Below are positions 46,333 through 55,559 of a stretch of 64,000 nt of DNA, in pieces; position 1 is the first letter of the stretch, and every line of letters begins with the position of its first letter. The stretch is from Muricomes intestini (GTDB taxonomy: Bacteria > Bacillota > Clostridia > Lachnospirales > Lachnospiraceae), in assembly GCF_004346165.1 (NCBI RefSeq), contig NZ_SLZZ01000007.1:62001-126000 (forward strand). The letters are read 5' to 3'. The notes under the pieces are model-generated. The model saw only the letters and a list, made by a program, of their open reading frames with translations. It was not told the DNA's origin and did not search any database. The position numbers and the translations under genes are program-made.

Positions 46333-46625
46333 GAAAAAAATCCGCCCCTGACATTACGTATTTAAAGTAATGTCAAGGACGGATTGAAAATTCAATTCGC
46401 GGTGCCACCTTGATTCACAGAGAATCCTCCCTGCGCGCTTAACAAGATACTATCATATCTCTGGCGACTGACGTACGCCCTACGTCATGCTATACTCGGC
46501 ATCTCTGCCTTTCCCTCATGCCCTCAGCGGTCCATTTAACAAACTGCGTTTTACCTGAATCCCACCACCTCAGGCTCTCTGTGAATGCACGATATGTTGT
46601 TATCTCCGCTTCATCGGTTTAAATT
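46333..46625 (-). promoter_or_regulatory. Tryptophan T-box leader of the trp operon
   Basis: Minus-strand leader with the T-box AAGGTGGCACCGCG (46411-46398). Its TGGC pairs with a tRNA 3' end of discriminator G, as in tRNA-Trp. Candidate specifier TGG is at 46534-46532 in TTAAATGGACCGC. The terminator (46340-46384) has a long stem with arms ATCCG and CGGAT outside GACATTAC and GTAATGTC, followed by seven T residues. Uncharged tRNA-Trp should favour the antiterminator and let trpEGDCFBA be transcribed. This fills most of the 431-bp trpE upstream gap. Confidence 0.93.
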
Positions 46626-46639
46626 ATGAAATTACAGTT

Positions 46640-46669
46640 ATTATATGCGTCTGGATATGTATTTGTCAA
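46640..46669 (-). promoter_or_regulatory. Promoter of the trp operon
   Basis: Minus-strand -35 TTGACA (46664-46669) and -10 TATAAT (46640-46645), perfect boxes, 18-bp spacer. The -35 box starts 4 bp downstream of the upstream gene's stop codon. Confidence 0.88.
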
Positions 46670-46672
46670 TAC

Positions 46673-46966
46673 TTAAATTTTTCTGGATCTGCTGCCATCA
46701 AAAATATCTGGTATGCCTATTTCCGGCAAACCTGTTCTCCCGTTTGAATCGGACAGCTGAGGACTCACCATTGCTTTTGACGTTTTCTTGCTTGCCATGG
46801 CCTCTTCTTTTGTCTCAAACAGTCTGTTTTCAGATAATTTCAATGCACCACAGGCGCCGATTAATTGCACAATATAATTCTTCCCCTGCTTGCTGACAAC
46901 CTTCACCTGAACCACGTCCGAATTATCTTCCAAAATAAAACATGTATCGCCACGCTTGAATGTCAT
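46673..46966 (-). CDS. Small conserved-looking hypothetical protein (97 aa)
   Basis: The chosen start is the ATG at 46966 with GGGGAGGTGAGCAAT upstream; the open frame above it runs through the tRNA gene and is not coding. The protein starts MTFKRGDTCFILEDN and continues with a beta-rich KOW/SH3-like segment (VQVKVVSKQGKNYIVQLIGA), LSENRLFETKEEAMA and a polar tail. I recall similar small proteins in related genomes but know no function. No membrane segment or cysteine motif. Confidence 0.7.
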   Translation of the reverse strand: MTFKRGDTCFILEDNSDVVQVKVVSKQGKNYIVQLIGACGALKLSENRLFETKEEAMASKKTSKAMVSPQLSDSNGRTGLPEIGIPDIFDGSRSRKI

Positions 46967-47013
46967 ATTGCTCACCTCCCCGGCAAAACATAAAGAAACA
47001 TTAATGAGTAACG

Positions 47014-47054
47014 AAAAAGTGCTATACACCCTGACAATTGGTACATAGCACTTT
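47014..47054 (-). terminator. Terminator after tRNA-Leu
   Basis: Perfect 10-bp stem (AAAGTGCTAT and ATAGCACTTT) with a 19-base loop, followed on the minus strand by TTTTCG, nine bases after the tRNA 3' end. Confidence 0.8.
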
Positions 47055-47062
47055 AGGTAAAA

Positions 47063-47145
47063 TGCGGATGGAGGGACTTGAACCCTCACGAGGTCGCCCC
47101 CGCAAGATTTTGAGTCTTGTGCGTCTGCCATTCCGCCACATCCGC
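47063..47145 (-). tRNA. tRNA-Leu (anticodon CAA)
   Basis: An 83-nt cloverleaf: acceptor GCGGATG with CATCCGC and discriminator A, D-arm GGCGGAATGGCAGACGC, anticodon loop CTCAAAA giving CAA, a long variable arm (GCGGGGGCGACCTCGT, typical of class II leucine tRNA) and T-arm GAGGGTTCAAGTCCCTC. The 3' CCA is not encoded. Confidence 0.96.
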
Positions 47146-47188
47146 TCACCGGATTCGGAAAGCATTTCCGCTCGCCGAACCGATGCTT

Positions 47189-47217
47189 ATCTTATCATAT
47201 TCATAAGTATTTTGCAA
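47189..47217 (-). promoter_or_regulatory. Promoter of tRNA-Leu
   Basis: Minus-strand -35 TTGCAA (47212-47217) and -10 TAAGAT (47189-47194) with a 17-bp spacer, placing the start about 37 bp before the mature tRNA 5' end. Confidence 0.6.
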
Positions 47218-47228
47218 TAGTTTTTTGC

Positions 47229-48503
47229 CTATTTTTGGATTAGTTTTTTCCCAATTTCAAAACAATCAAATGTAGCAAAATAATCTGCCGGTGTCTCTGC
47301 CCGTCTGATAAGCTGTGCTGTGCCGTCCTCCCTCAGAAGGACCTCTGCCGATTTCAATTTTCCATTATAATTATACCCCATAGAATAACCATGGGCCCCT
47401 GTATCGTGAATAATCAGATAATCTCCTTTGGCAACCTTTGGCAGCATTCTGTCAATGGCAAACTTATCATTATTTTCACAGAGGGAACCCGTAACATCAT
47501 ACTGGTGGTTGCAGGGCTTGTCTTCCTTTCCCATGACTGTAATATGATGATAAGCCCCGTACATTGCAGGACGGATCAAATCCACAGCGCTTGCGTCCAC
47601 GCCGATGTATTCTTTGTGAGTATGCTTTTCGTGAATTGCCGTAGTCACCAGGCAGCCATAAGGCCCAAGCATATAACGGCCCAGCTCTGTGTAGATAGCC
47701 ACATCCCCCATGCCTGCAGGTATCAGAACCTGCTCATATACCTTGCGCACACCTTCACCGATAGCCCGGATATCATTGGGCTCCTGGTCTGGCGTGTATG
47801 GTATTCCGATTCCTCCTGAAAGATTGATAAACTTAATGTGAACCCCTGTCTCCTTCTGCAGACGGACTGCCTCTTGAAACAGTACCTTCGCCAGCATAGG
47901 ATAGTAATCATTTGTCACAGTGTTGCTGGCAAGGAAAGCATGAATTCCGAAATCCCTTGCCCCTTTTTCTTTCAGTATTTTAAACGCTTCCAGCATCTGT
48001 TCCGTGGTCATTCCATATTTCGAATCACCAGGATTGTCCATAATGTCATTACTGATTTTAAACAATCCGCCTGGATTATAGCGGCAGCTGATTGTCTCAG
48101 GAATATGGCCGATTGTTTTTTCCAAAAAATCTATATGCGTAATATCATCCAGATTAATGATTGCCCCCAACTTATCAGCCAGAGCATATTCTTCGGCCGG
48201 CGTGTCATTGGAGGAAAACATAATGTCCCCCCCTCTTACTCCAATCGCATCAGAAAGCATCAACTCCGTATAGGAGGAACAGTCGCACCCACAGCCATAT
48301 TCTCTTAAAATCTGGATCAGAAACGGATTGGGAGTAGCCTTCACTGCAAAATATTCCTTAAAACCTTGATTCCATGCAAAAGCCTCATTGAGAGCCTTCA
48401 CATTTTCTCTGATTCCTCTCTCATCATAGAGGTGAAAAGGCGTCGGAAATTCCTTTACTATCTCATCAAGTTGTTCTTTCGTTACAAATGGCTCCTTCTT
48501 CAT
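47229..48503 (-). CDS. lysA: Diaminopimelate decarboxylase family protein
   Basis: This 424-aa PLP enzyme of the alanine-racemase-fold decarboxylases most likely makes lysine from meso-diaminopimelate. The PLP lysine is K55 (EYFAVKATPNP); INLSGGIGIPY forms the glycine-rich phosphate loop, and VTGSLCENNDKFA contains the catalytic cysteine-glutamate region. Related carboxynorspermidine decarboxylases share the fold, so the substrate is inferred. An AAAGGAGAAAGGCATAT site precedes the ATG. Confidence 0.85.
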   Translation of the reverse strand: MKKEPFVTKEQLDEIVKEFPTPFHLYDERGIRENVKALNEAFAWNQGFKEYFAVKATPNPFLIQILREYGCGCDCSSYTELMLSDAIGVRGGDIMFSSNDTPAEEYALADKLGAIINLDDITHIDFLEKTIGHIPETISCRYNPGGLFKISNDIMDNPGDSKYGMTTEQMLEAFKILKEKGARDFGIHAFLASNTVTNDYYPMLAKVLFQEAVRLQKETGVHIKFINLSGGIGIPYTPDQEPNDIRAIGEGVRKVYEQVLIPAGMGDVAIYTELGRYMLGPYGCLVTTAIHEKHTHKEYIGVDASAVDLIRPAMYGAYHHITVMGKEDKPCNHQYDVTGSLCENNDKFAIDRMLPKVAKGDYLIIHDTGAHGYSMGYNYNGKLKSAEVLLREDGTAQLIRRAETPADYFATFDCFEIGKKLIQK

Positions 48504-48553
48504 ATATGCCTTTCTCCTTTACGTACTGCTATTCACCAGATTTCATCAATTCT

Positions 48554-49990
48554 TTACTCTATAGCCGCAATTCTCATCATATTGCTGATCCCACTTTTTT
48601 CTCTCTTCACATTTGGAGATGGAATTCCTGCAGTCAGTACAACCACATCACCACTTTCAACATATCGCTTCACATGGGCAACTTCAATAGCTCCCCGGCA
48701 AATGTCCTCCGTAGTATCAACTTCTATTGATTTCAGCGGCCTGACTCCCCAGTAAATAGCCATTCTGCGCAGCGTTCTCTCATTTGGTGTTATGCCGAGG
48801 ATCTCCTGCCTGGGCTTCAATTTGGACACTACTCTGGCCGTAGCACCGGACACAGACGGGGTTATAATACATTTTGCATTTAAGTTTGCCGCCGCAAGTA
48901 CGGAGGAGTAGCCAATGGCGCTGGACACACCGGTCTTCAGGTGGTCTCCCGCTTTTTCCAATATAAGGTCATAATCCAAATGCTGTTCCGAATTCTCAAT
49001 AATGTGTACCATCATCTGCAGAGCTTCCAGAGGATATTTCCCCTGTGCTGTCTCTCCCGAAAGCATAACCGCATCGGTGCCGTCATAAACCGCATTGGCC
49101 ACATCCGCAGCTTCTGCCCTTGTAGGGCGGGGATTGCGGATCATAGAATCCAGCATCTGCGTGGCTATGATTACCGACTTAAAATTATTATTGCATTTTT
49201 GGATAATCATTTTCTGCAGGTAAGGAACTTCTTCTGCCGGAATCTCTACACCCAGATCTCCGCGGGCTACCATAATTCCATCTGCGGCACGGATGATTTC
49301 ATCGATATTTTGAACTCCCTCTGCATTTTCTATCTTTGCTATAATTGGAATATACGGTGCATGCAGCTCCTTTAAGTAAGCCTTAATCTCCAGAACGCAC
49401 TCTGCATTTCTGACAAAAGAGGCCGCAATAAAGTCTACCTCCTGCTCCACACCGAATTTAATATCTTCTTTGTCCTTCTCAGTAATAGCCGGGAGCCTCA
49501 CAGAAACATTGGGCACATTCACTCCTTTGCGTTCACCCAGCTCGCCCCCGTTTACGACGGAACAGATAATGTCCCGGTCTGTCTTGCTTATAACTTCGAG
49601 ACCAATCAGGCCATCATCAATCAAAATAGTTTTACCTTTGTCCACATCGTCAACCAGACCTGCATACGTAATAGATACTCTCTGGCTGGTACCCTCTATC
49701 TCATCAGTCGTCAGTGTAAAAGTGCTTCCTGTTTCCAATATAATTTTTTTCCCGTCCTTTAACACTCCGGTACGAATCTCCGGACCCTTTGTGTCTAGCA
49801 GAATTGCAACATTGGCATGTTCTTCCTCCCGAAGTTGTTTTAATAGATCCATCCTGCCTTTGTGCTCCCGGTGATCACCGTGAGAAAAATTGAAACGTGC
49901 AACATCCATACCGTTTCGGATCAGTTTTCTCATCAATTCTCTGTCATTTGTATTTGGACCCATCGTGCATACTACCTTTGTCTTCTTCAT
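48554..49990 (-). CDS. pyk: Pyruvate kinase
   Basis: Pyruvate kinase makes pyruvate and ATP from phosphoenolpyruvate. The 478-aa protein has VCTMGPNTND (7-16), the K/E active-site IPIIAKIENAEGVQNIDEI (in part), VARGDLGVEIP and ATQMLDSMIRNPRPTRAEA (in part), plus a C-terminal allosteric domain ending GISNMMRI. It lacks the extra PEP-utiliser domain seen on some Bacillus enzymes. Lies between lysA and the rhomboid-like gene. Confidence 0.97.
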   Translation of the reverse strand: MKKTKVVCTMGPNTNDRELMRKLIRNGMDVARFNFSHGDHREHKGRMDLLKQLREEEHANVAILLDTKGPEIRTGVLKDGKKIILETGSTFTLTTDEIEGTSQRVSITYAGLVDDVDKGKTILIDDGLIGLEVISKTDRDIICSVVNGGELGERKGVNVPNVSVRLPAITEKDKEDIKFGVEQEVDFIAASFVRNAECVLEIKAYLKELHAPYIPIIAKIENAEGVQNIDEIIRAADGIMVARGDLGVEIPAEEVPYLQKMIIQKCNNNFKSVIIATQMLDSMIRNPRPTRAEAADVANAVYDGTDAVMLSGETAQGKYPLEALQMMVHIIENSEQHLDYDLILEKAGDHLKTGVSSAIGYSSVLAAANLNAKCIITPSVSGATARVVSKLKPRQEILGITPNERTLRRMAIYWGVRPLKSIEVDTTEDICRGAIEVAHVKRYVESGDVVVLTAGIPSPNVKREKSGISNMMRIAAIE

Positions 49991-50011
49991 ATCTTATTCT
50001 CCTTGCTTGAA

Positions 50012-50842
50012 TTACTGTACGTGCTGGTGCGTAAATAAATGCTCCTGGCAATACTCATAATTCCCATTACATTTTGAGCAGAAACGAAATTGCAGAGTCG
50101 GATCATCCAGTTCTGTCCGCCCGCACACCGCACACTTGTGGTGCGCCCCATTCCGATAATTCATATGAGGTTTGGCCTGCTGCCTAAACTTGGCTTTTCG
50201 GGCCTGCTCTTTGGGAGTATAGGGTTTCACATTCCTGCTGGAGAAAAAGAACAGTACAAAATTCAGAAGGGAAGATATAATCGCAACCCTTGTAACAATA
50301 TTTCCCCGCGCCAGATCATATAAAATAAACACAGCATAGACAAGTGCCATCCATTTGATTTTAATGGGAAGAACAAAATATAAAAGTAATTCCATATCAG
50401 GATAGCTGGCAGCAAAGGCCAGAAAGATAGACATATTAATATAATACGTGCTGAAATAACCGCCCAGGCCTTGTACAACTCCACCAGTTATCAGGTAGAG
50501 GATAAAGGCACCGATAACGGTGAAAAGAATACCCGAAAAAATGTAAACATTATAACGGAACGCTCCCCAGGTGCGCTCTAATGCGGTTCCCAAAGAATAA
50601 TAAAGCAGCAGCATGATAATCGTTGTAATAATATTCCCTCCGGGAGGTATCAGTATCCATGAAATAATCCTCCACACCTGTCCGGACAGTATACGTCCCG
50701 GCTCCAATGTCAGCCAGTTCAGAAACCCGGGCACAAGAGCATAAATTCCGTAACCGATAATGTACCCGCCAATTAAATATAAGGTCAGGTTATGAATAGC
50801 ATAACGTCCAAATTTTTTTTCCAACTTATTCAACCAATTCAC
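50012..50842 (-). CDS. Rhomboid-like membrane protein with C-terminal zinc ribbon
   Basis: This 276-aa protein has about six hydrophobic segments between residues 18 and 205 with rhomboid-type landmarks (GQVWRIISWIL, LGTALERTWGAFRYNVYIF) but no GxSG catalytic serine motif; the corresponding stretch reads INMSIFLAFAASYP. A cytosolic tail ends in a zinc ribbon with CAVC and CSKC (CAVCGRTELDD, FCSKCNGNYEYC) and a final HLFTHQH. I read it as a proteolytically dead rhomboid relative. The start is GTG at 50842 after AAGGAG; function unknown. Confidence 0.72.
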   Translation of the reverse strand: MNWLNKLEKKFGRYAIHNLTLYLIGGYIIGYGIYALVPGFLNWLTLEPGRILSGQVWRIISWILIPPGGNIITTIIMLLLYYSLGTALERTWGAFRYNVYIFSGILFTVIGAFILYLITGGVVQGLGGYFSTYYINMSIFLAFAASYPDMELLLYFVLPIKIKWMALVYAVFILYDLARGNIVTRVAIISSLLNFVLFFFSSRNVKPYTPKEQARKAKFRQQAKPHMNYRNGAHHKCAVCGRTELDDPTLQFRFCSKCNGNYEYCQEHLFTHQHVQ

Positions 50843-50885
50843 TAACAGTCTTCTCCTTATTTTTGATTTGCAAATTCTTTAGGTA

Positions 50886-50914
50886 ATTGTACAGTTTGGA
50901 CACCAATTTGTCAA
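50886..50914 (-). promoter_or_regulatory. Promoter of the rhomboid-like gene
   Basis: Minus-strand -35 TTGACA (50909-50914) and -10 TACAAT (50886-50891), spacer 17 bp. Confidence 0.75.
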
Positions 50915-50993
50915 ACATATTATAAGTACCCGGATTCTGTGAAGATTTATAAACTTTGCACAAAAATTCCAGGAACGTTTATCATTATTGCGA

Positions 50994-51022
50994 TTGTGTT
51001 TTTAAGCATCTTGTCGTATAAT
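50994..51022 (+). promoter_or_regulatory. Promoter of the activase gene
   Basis: Plus-strand -35 TTGTGT (50994-50999) and -10 TATAAT (51017-51022), spacer 17 bp, giving a leader of about 75 nt. It is divergent from the rhomboid-gene promoter in the same 260-bp intergenic region. Confidence 0.75.
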
Positions 51023-51103
51023 GTAAGTTGTTGTAAGATAAGAAAATACATTTAATAGGTAGTAACTAACATATACTGTTTTTAGAAAACGAGGGATATA
51101 TTT

Positions 51104-54100
51104 ATGAATTTAAATGAATTACATACTTTAGGAATCGACATCGGTTCCACTACTGTAAAAATTGCAATTCTAGATAAGGACAAGAAGGTCCTCTTTTCAG
51201 ATTATGAGCGGCATTTCGCCAATATCCAGGAAACTCTGTCCGAGTTGCTGGAAAGAGCCATCCATAAACTGGGCGAGCTGCGTGTTTCACCGGTTATAAC
51301 AGGTTCCGGTGGGTTAACTTTAGCCAAAAATCTGGGAGTTCCTTTTGTACAGGAAGTTATCGCCGTATCTACGGCCCTTCAGGACTATGCACCTCAGACA
51401 GATGTTGCAATTGAGCTTGGCGGTGAAGATGCCAAGATTATTTATTTCGAAGGCGGAAATGTAGAACAACGTATGAACGGTGTCTGTGCCGGAGGTACAG
51501 GGTCTTTTATTGATCAGATGGCATCTCTTTTGCAGACAGATGCTTCAGGACTGAATGAATATGCTAAAAATTACCATGCGCTGTATTCCATCGCCGCACG
51601 CTGCGGGGTATTTGCAAAATCCGACATCCAGCCATTAATTAATGAGGGAGCTTCCAAAGAAGATTTGGCCGCCTCTATCTTCCAGGCTGTTGTAAATCAG
51701 ACCATCAGTGGTCTTGCCTGTGGTAAGCCGATCCGCGGGCACGTAGCATTTTTAGGTGGTCCGCTCCACTTTCTTTCGGAGCTGAAGGCTGCTTTTGTGC
51801 GTACTTTAAAGCTGGATGATGAGCACACCATCGCTCCGGACAACTCTCACCTGTTTGCCGCTATCGGTTCGGCCCTGAATTCCAAGAAAGAAGTAAATCT
51901 TGCTCTCAGAAATCTTCAGGAGCGGCTGGCCAAAAAGATAAAAATGGAATTTGAAGTAGACAGGATGGAGCCTCTTTTTGCCTCCACTGCTGAGTATGAT
52001 GAATTTACTCAGCGCCACGCAAAACACCGGGTACCTGTCGGGGATCTGGCTGCTTACTCAGGAAAAGCGTTTCTTGGTATTGACGCAGGCTCCACAACAA
52101 CAAAGGCAGCCCTGGTCGGGGAGGATGGCACACTTTTATACTCTTTCTATCACAACAACGATGGTGATCCCCTTGGCACTACAATTGGTGCAATCAAGGA
52201 TATCTACAGTCAGCTGCCCTCAGATGTAGAAATTGTCCACTCCTGCTCCACCGGATACGGAGAGGCCCTGGTAAAAGCCGCTCTTCTGCTTGATGAAGGT
52301 GAAGTAGAAACCGTCTCTCATTACTATGCGGCCTCCTTCTTCGAGCCAGACGTAGACTGCATCTTGGACATCGGCGGACAAGATATGAAATGTATCAAAA
52401 TCAAAAATCAGACTGTGGACAGTGTACAGTTAAATGAGGCATGCTCTTCCGGGTGTGGTTCCTTCATTGAGACCTTTGCAAAATCCTTGAATTATACCGT
52501 GGAGGATTTCGCCCAGGAAGCCCTGTATGCGAAAAACCCCATTGACTTGGGCACACGTTGTACAGTATTTATGAATTCAAAAGTGAAACAGGCACAGAAG
52601 GAAGGTGCTGAAGTCTCCGACATTTCCGCAGGTCTGGCCTATTCTGTTATCAAAAACGCACTATTTAAGGTTATCAAGGTTTCCGATGCCTCTGAGTTGG
52701 GGAATCATATCGTCGTGCAGGGCGGAACCTTTTACAATAATGCAGTTCTCCGCAGCTTTGAGAAGATTGCTGACTGCGAAGCCATCCGCCCTGACATTGC
52801 AGGGATCATGGGGGCATTCGGAGCTGCTTTGATTGCAAGAGAGCGCTACACCGAGTGTGAAGGGACCACCATGCTTCCGTTCGATGAGATTGAGGCCCTG
52901 GAATACAGTACCACTATGACCAAGTGCAAAAGATGTACCAACAACTGCCGGCTGACAATCAATCACTTTAGCGGCGGACGCCGTTTTATTACCGGAAACC
53001 GCTGTGAGAGAGGGCTTGGCAAGGAAAAATCCAAGAACAATCTGCCAAACCTGTTCGATTACAAAAGTCAGCGTTATTTCGGTTATACACCTTTGGAGGA
53101 ATCAGAAGCGCCCCGGGGCGTGATTGGAATCCCCCGGGTTTTAAATATATACGAGAACTATCCGTTCTGGTTTACACTTTTCACAAAGCTGGGATTCAGA
53201 GTCGTATTGTCTCCCTCCTCTACACGGAAAATTTATGAGCTGGGAATTGATTCTATTCCGAGTGAATCCGAATGTTACCCGGCAAAATTAGCACACGGAC
53301 ATGTGCAGTGGCTGATAGATGAAGGAGTTTCGCGCATCTTCTACCCCTCCGTTTCCCATGAGAGAAATGAGTTTGAGGATGCCAACAATCATTACAACTG
53401 CCCGATTGTAACCTCTTATCCGGAAAATATTAAGAACAACATGGATCCTATTGTGCACAGGGAAGTAGATTTTATCCATCCCTTCCTCTCCTTCAAGAGT
53501 GAAGAGATTCTCTGCAAACGCTTGACAGAAGAGTTGTCCGGGAAATTTTCTATTCCGGAAAATGATATAAAGGATGCAGTTCACGAGGCGTGGAAAGAGC
53601 TGGAAGCATGCAGGGAAGACATGCGCAAAAAGGGGGAAGAAACAATTAAATTCCTGGATGAGACAGGTAACCGGGGCATCGTACTGGCCGGCCGGCCGTA
53701 CCACATTGACCCTGAAGTCAACCACGGTCTGCCTGAACTTATAAATTCTTACAATATCGCTGTGTTAACCGAGGATTCTGTTTCCCACCTTCAGCCTGTC
53801 GAACGGCCGTTAAATGTTATGGATCAGTGGATGTATCATTCTCGTCTTTATGCTGCTGCAAATTATGTGAAGACAAAAGATAATATAGATCTGATTCAGC
53901 TGAATTCCTTCGGATGCGGCCTGGATGCCGTTACCACCGACCAGGTTGCCGATATTCTGACCCGCTCAGACAAAATATATACTTCACTAAAAATCGATGA
54001 GGTCAATAACCTGGGAGCAGCCAGAATTCGTGTCCGTTCCCTTCTTGCCGCTATCCGCGTCAGGGAGCAGCATGCCGCCCAGCGTGAGGTTCAGCCGTCT

Positions 54101-55423
54101 TCTATCAAAAAGGTGCCCTTTACAAAGGAAATGCGTAAGACATACACGATTTTATGCCCACAGATGTCACCTATGCATTTTGAGCTGTTAGAGCCTGCAT
54201 TCCAGGCTTCCGGCTACAAGGTAGAGGTGCTTCCAAACGACAACAAGCAGGCTGTGGATGTAGGATTGAAATATGTCAACAATGATGCCTGCTATCCGTC
54301 CCTGATGGTAGTAGGACAGATTATGGAAGCCATTTTATCGGGAAAATATGACACTGACAGACTTGCCGTTATTATCAGTCAGACGGGCGGCGGGTGCCGG
54401 GCATCCAACTACATAGGCTTTATACGGCGGGCATTAAAAAAAGCAGGATACTCACAGATCCCTGTTATTTCTATTAACTTAAGTGGTCTGGAAGGAAACC
54501 CTGGCTTTAAGATTACGCCGGCCATGATCATCCGCGGGGCCTATGCCGCTGTATTCGGTGATATTTTTATGAAATGTGTTTACCGCATGCGGCCTTATGA
54601 AAAGGTACCAGGGACAACCAATGCTGCCCACAGAAAATGGGCGGAAGTGTGTAAAAAATTTATTTCTACCGGTTACCCCTCCAGGCGTGAATTCAAGAAA
54701 CTCTGCCGTGAAATCATCCATGATTTCGATACCATAGAAACATTAAATGTGAAAAAACCACGTGTCGGAGTGGTGGGAGAAATCCTTGTTAAATTTCTTC
54801 CTGCGGCGAATAACCATCTTGTGGACCTGTTGGAGAACGAAGGCGCCGAAGCTGTAGTTCCTGATTTACTGGACTTTATGCTGTACTGCTTCTACAATCA
54901 GAACTTCAAAGTATCACATCTGGGATTTCCAAAAGCAAAGGCAGTTCTGGGCAACCTGGGAATTAAAGGTTTGGAATGGCTTCGTTCACCGGCCTCCAAA
55001 GCCTTTGAAGAAAGCAAGCATTTTGCTCCGCCTTCACACATTGAAAATACGGCCAAAGCGGCCTCCGAGATTGTATCCATCGGCAATCAGACCGGTGAAG
55101 GCTGGTTCCTGACCGGAGAAATGCTGGAATTGATTCACAGCGGAGCCGGTAATATCGTGTGCACCCAGCCATTTGCGTGCCTGCCCAATCATGTGGTGGG
55201 GAAAGGTGTCATCAAGGAATTGCGCCGGATATACCCGAAATCTAACGTGGTTGCCATCGATTTCGACCCGGGCGCAAGTGAGGTGAATCAGCTGAACCGA
55301 ATCAATCTGATGCTCTCAACGGCCAATAAGAACTTGGAAAACGAAATAGAGGAAGCTAAAGTAGAAGCCACCGAAGCTCATCCGGCAAAAGCGCTGGGAA
55401 AAGCAGTGGCAAGCGGAATCTAA
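51104..55423 (+). CDS. Giant 2-hydroxyacyl-CoA dehydratase activase fusion (1439 aa)
   Basis: Two ASKHA-type activase domains in tandem are followed by a DUF2229 region and an HgdB-like region. Domain 1 (about 1-270) has [14 protein letters not shown] and cluster cysteines C128 ([11 protein letters not shown]) and C167 (AARCGVF). Domain 2 (about 322-590) has [13 protein letters not shown] and cysteines near 447 (ACSSGCGSF) and 486 (TRCTVF). DUF2229 follows (about 660-890, [14 protein letters not shown]), then a region from about 1000 with [13 protein letters not shown]. Activases use ATP to inject an electron into radical dehydratases, but this large form usually stands alone and its target is unknown. 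No dehydratase genes are adjacent. Confidence 0.9.
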   Translation: MNLNELHTLGIDIGSTTVKIAILDKDKKVLFSDYERHFANIQETLSELLERAIHKLGELRVSPVITGSGGLTLAKNLGVPFVQEVIAVSTALQDYAPQTDVAIELGGEDAKIIYFEGGNVEQRMNGVCAGGTGSFIDQMASLLQTDASGLNEYAKNYHALYSIAARCGVFAKSDIQPLINEGASKEDLAASIFQAVVNQTISGLACGKPIRGHVAFLGGPLHFLSELKAAFVRTLKLDDEHTIAPDNSHLFAAIGSALNSKKEVNLALRNLQERLAKKIKMEFEVDRMEPLFASTAEYDEFTQRHAKHRVPVGDLAAYSGKAFLGIDAGSTTTKAALVGEDGTLLYSFYHNNDGDPLGTTIGAIKDIYSQLPSDVEIVHSCSTGYGEALVKAALLLDEGEVETVSHYYAASFFEPDVDCILDIGGQDMKCIKIKNQTVDSVQLNEACSSGCGSFIETFAKSLNYTVEDFAQEALYAKNPIDLGTRCTVFMNSKVKQAQKEGAEVSDISAGLAYSVIKNALFKVIKVSDASELGNHIVVQGGTFYNNAVLRSFEKIADCEAIRPDIAGIMGAFGAALIARERYTECEGTTMLPFDEIEALEYSTTMTKCKRCTNNCRLTINHFSGGRRFITGNRCERGLGKEKSKNNLPNLFDYKSQRYFGYTPLEESEAPRGVIGIPRVLNIYENYPFWFTLFTKLGFRVVLSPSSTRKIYELGIDSIPSESECYPAKLAHGHVQWLIDEGVSRIFYPSVSHERNEFEDANNHYNCPIVTSYPENIKNNMDPIVHREVDFIHPFLSFKSEEILCKRLTEELSGKFSIPENDIKDAVHEAWKELEACREDMRKKGEETIKFLDETGNRGIVLAGRPYHIDPEVNHGLPELINSYNIAVLTEDSVSHLQPVERPLNVMDQWMYHSRLYAAANYVKTKDNIDLIQLNSFGCGLDAVTTDQVADILTRSDKIYTSLKIDEVNNLGAARIRVRSLLAAIRVREQHAAQREVQPSSIKKVPFTKEMRKTYTILCPQMSPMHFELLEPAFQASGYKVEVLPNDNKQAVDVGLKYVNNDACYPSLMVVGQIMEAILSGKYDTDRLAVIISQTGGGCRASNYIGFIRRALKKAGYSQIPVISINLSGLEGNPGFKITPAMIIRGAYAAVFGDIFMKCVYRMRPYEKVPGTTNAAHRKWAEVCKKFISTGYPSRREFKKLCREIIHDFDTIETLNVKKPRVGVVGEILVKFLPAANNHLVDLLENEGAEAVVPDLLDFMLYCFYNQNFKVSHLGFPKAKAVLGNLGIKGLEWLRSPASKAFEESKHFAPPSHIENTAKAASEIVSIGNQTGEGWFLTGEMLELIHSGAGNIVCTQPFACLPNHVVGKGVIKELRRIYPKSNVVAIDFDPGASEVNQLNRINLMLSTANKNLENEIEEAKVEATEAHPAKALGKAVASGI

Positions 55424-55481
55424 GATATCTCAAAGCGTGACATGTGCAAACAGAACACCGGCTTATGTAGGCTTTCAATAG

Positions 55482-55520
55482 AAATGCCCCAACTTCAACA
55501 AGGTTGAAGTTGGAGCATTT
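55482..55520. terminator. Bidirectional terminator between the activase gene and pckA
   Basis: Long hairpin, arms AAATGCcCCAACTTCAAC and GTTGAAGTTGGaGCATTT with one internal mismatch and a 3-base loop, between convergent genes. T tracts on both sides are interrupted, so efficiency is uncertain. Confidence 0.75.
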
Positions 55521-55559
55521 ACCATTTAGTTTCAGATACTTCTTTTCATATTAAACTTT

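Noticed and set aside
46673-47149. A 158-codon reading for the small gene upstream of trp
   Set aside because: The longer frame runs through the tRNA-Leu gene and its terminator. The ATG at 46966 with a strong GGAGGTGAG site is the real start. (Coordinates are given in minus-strand order.)
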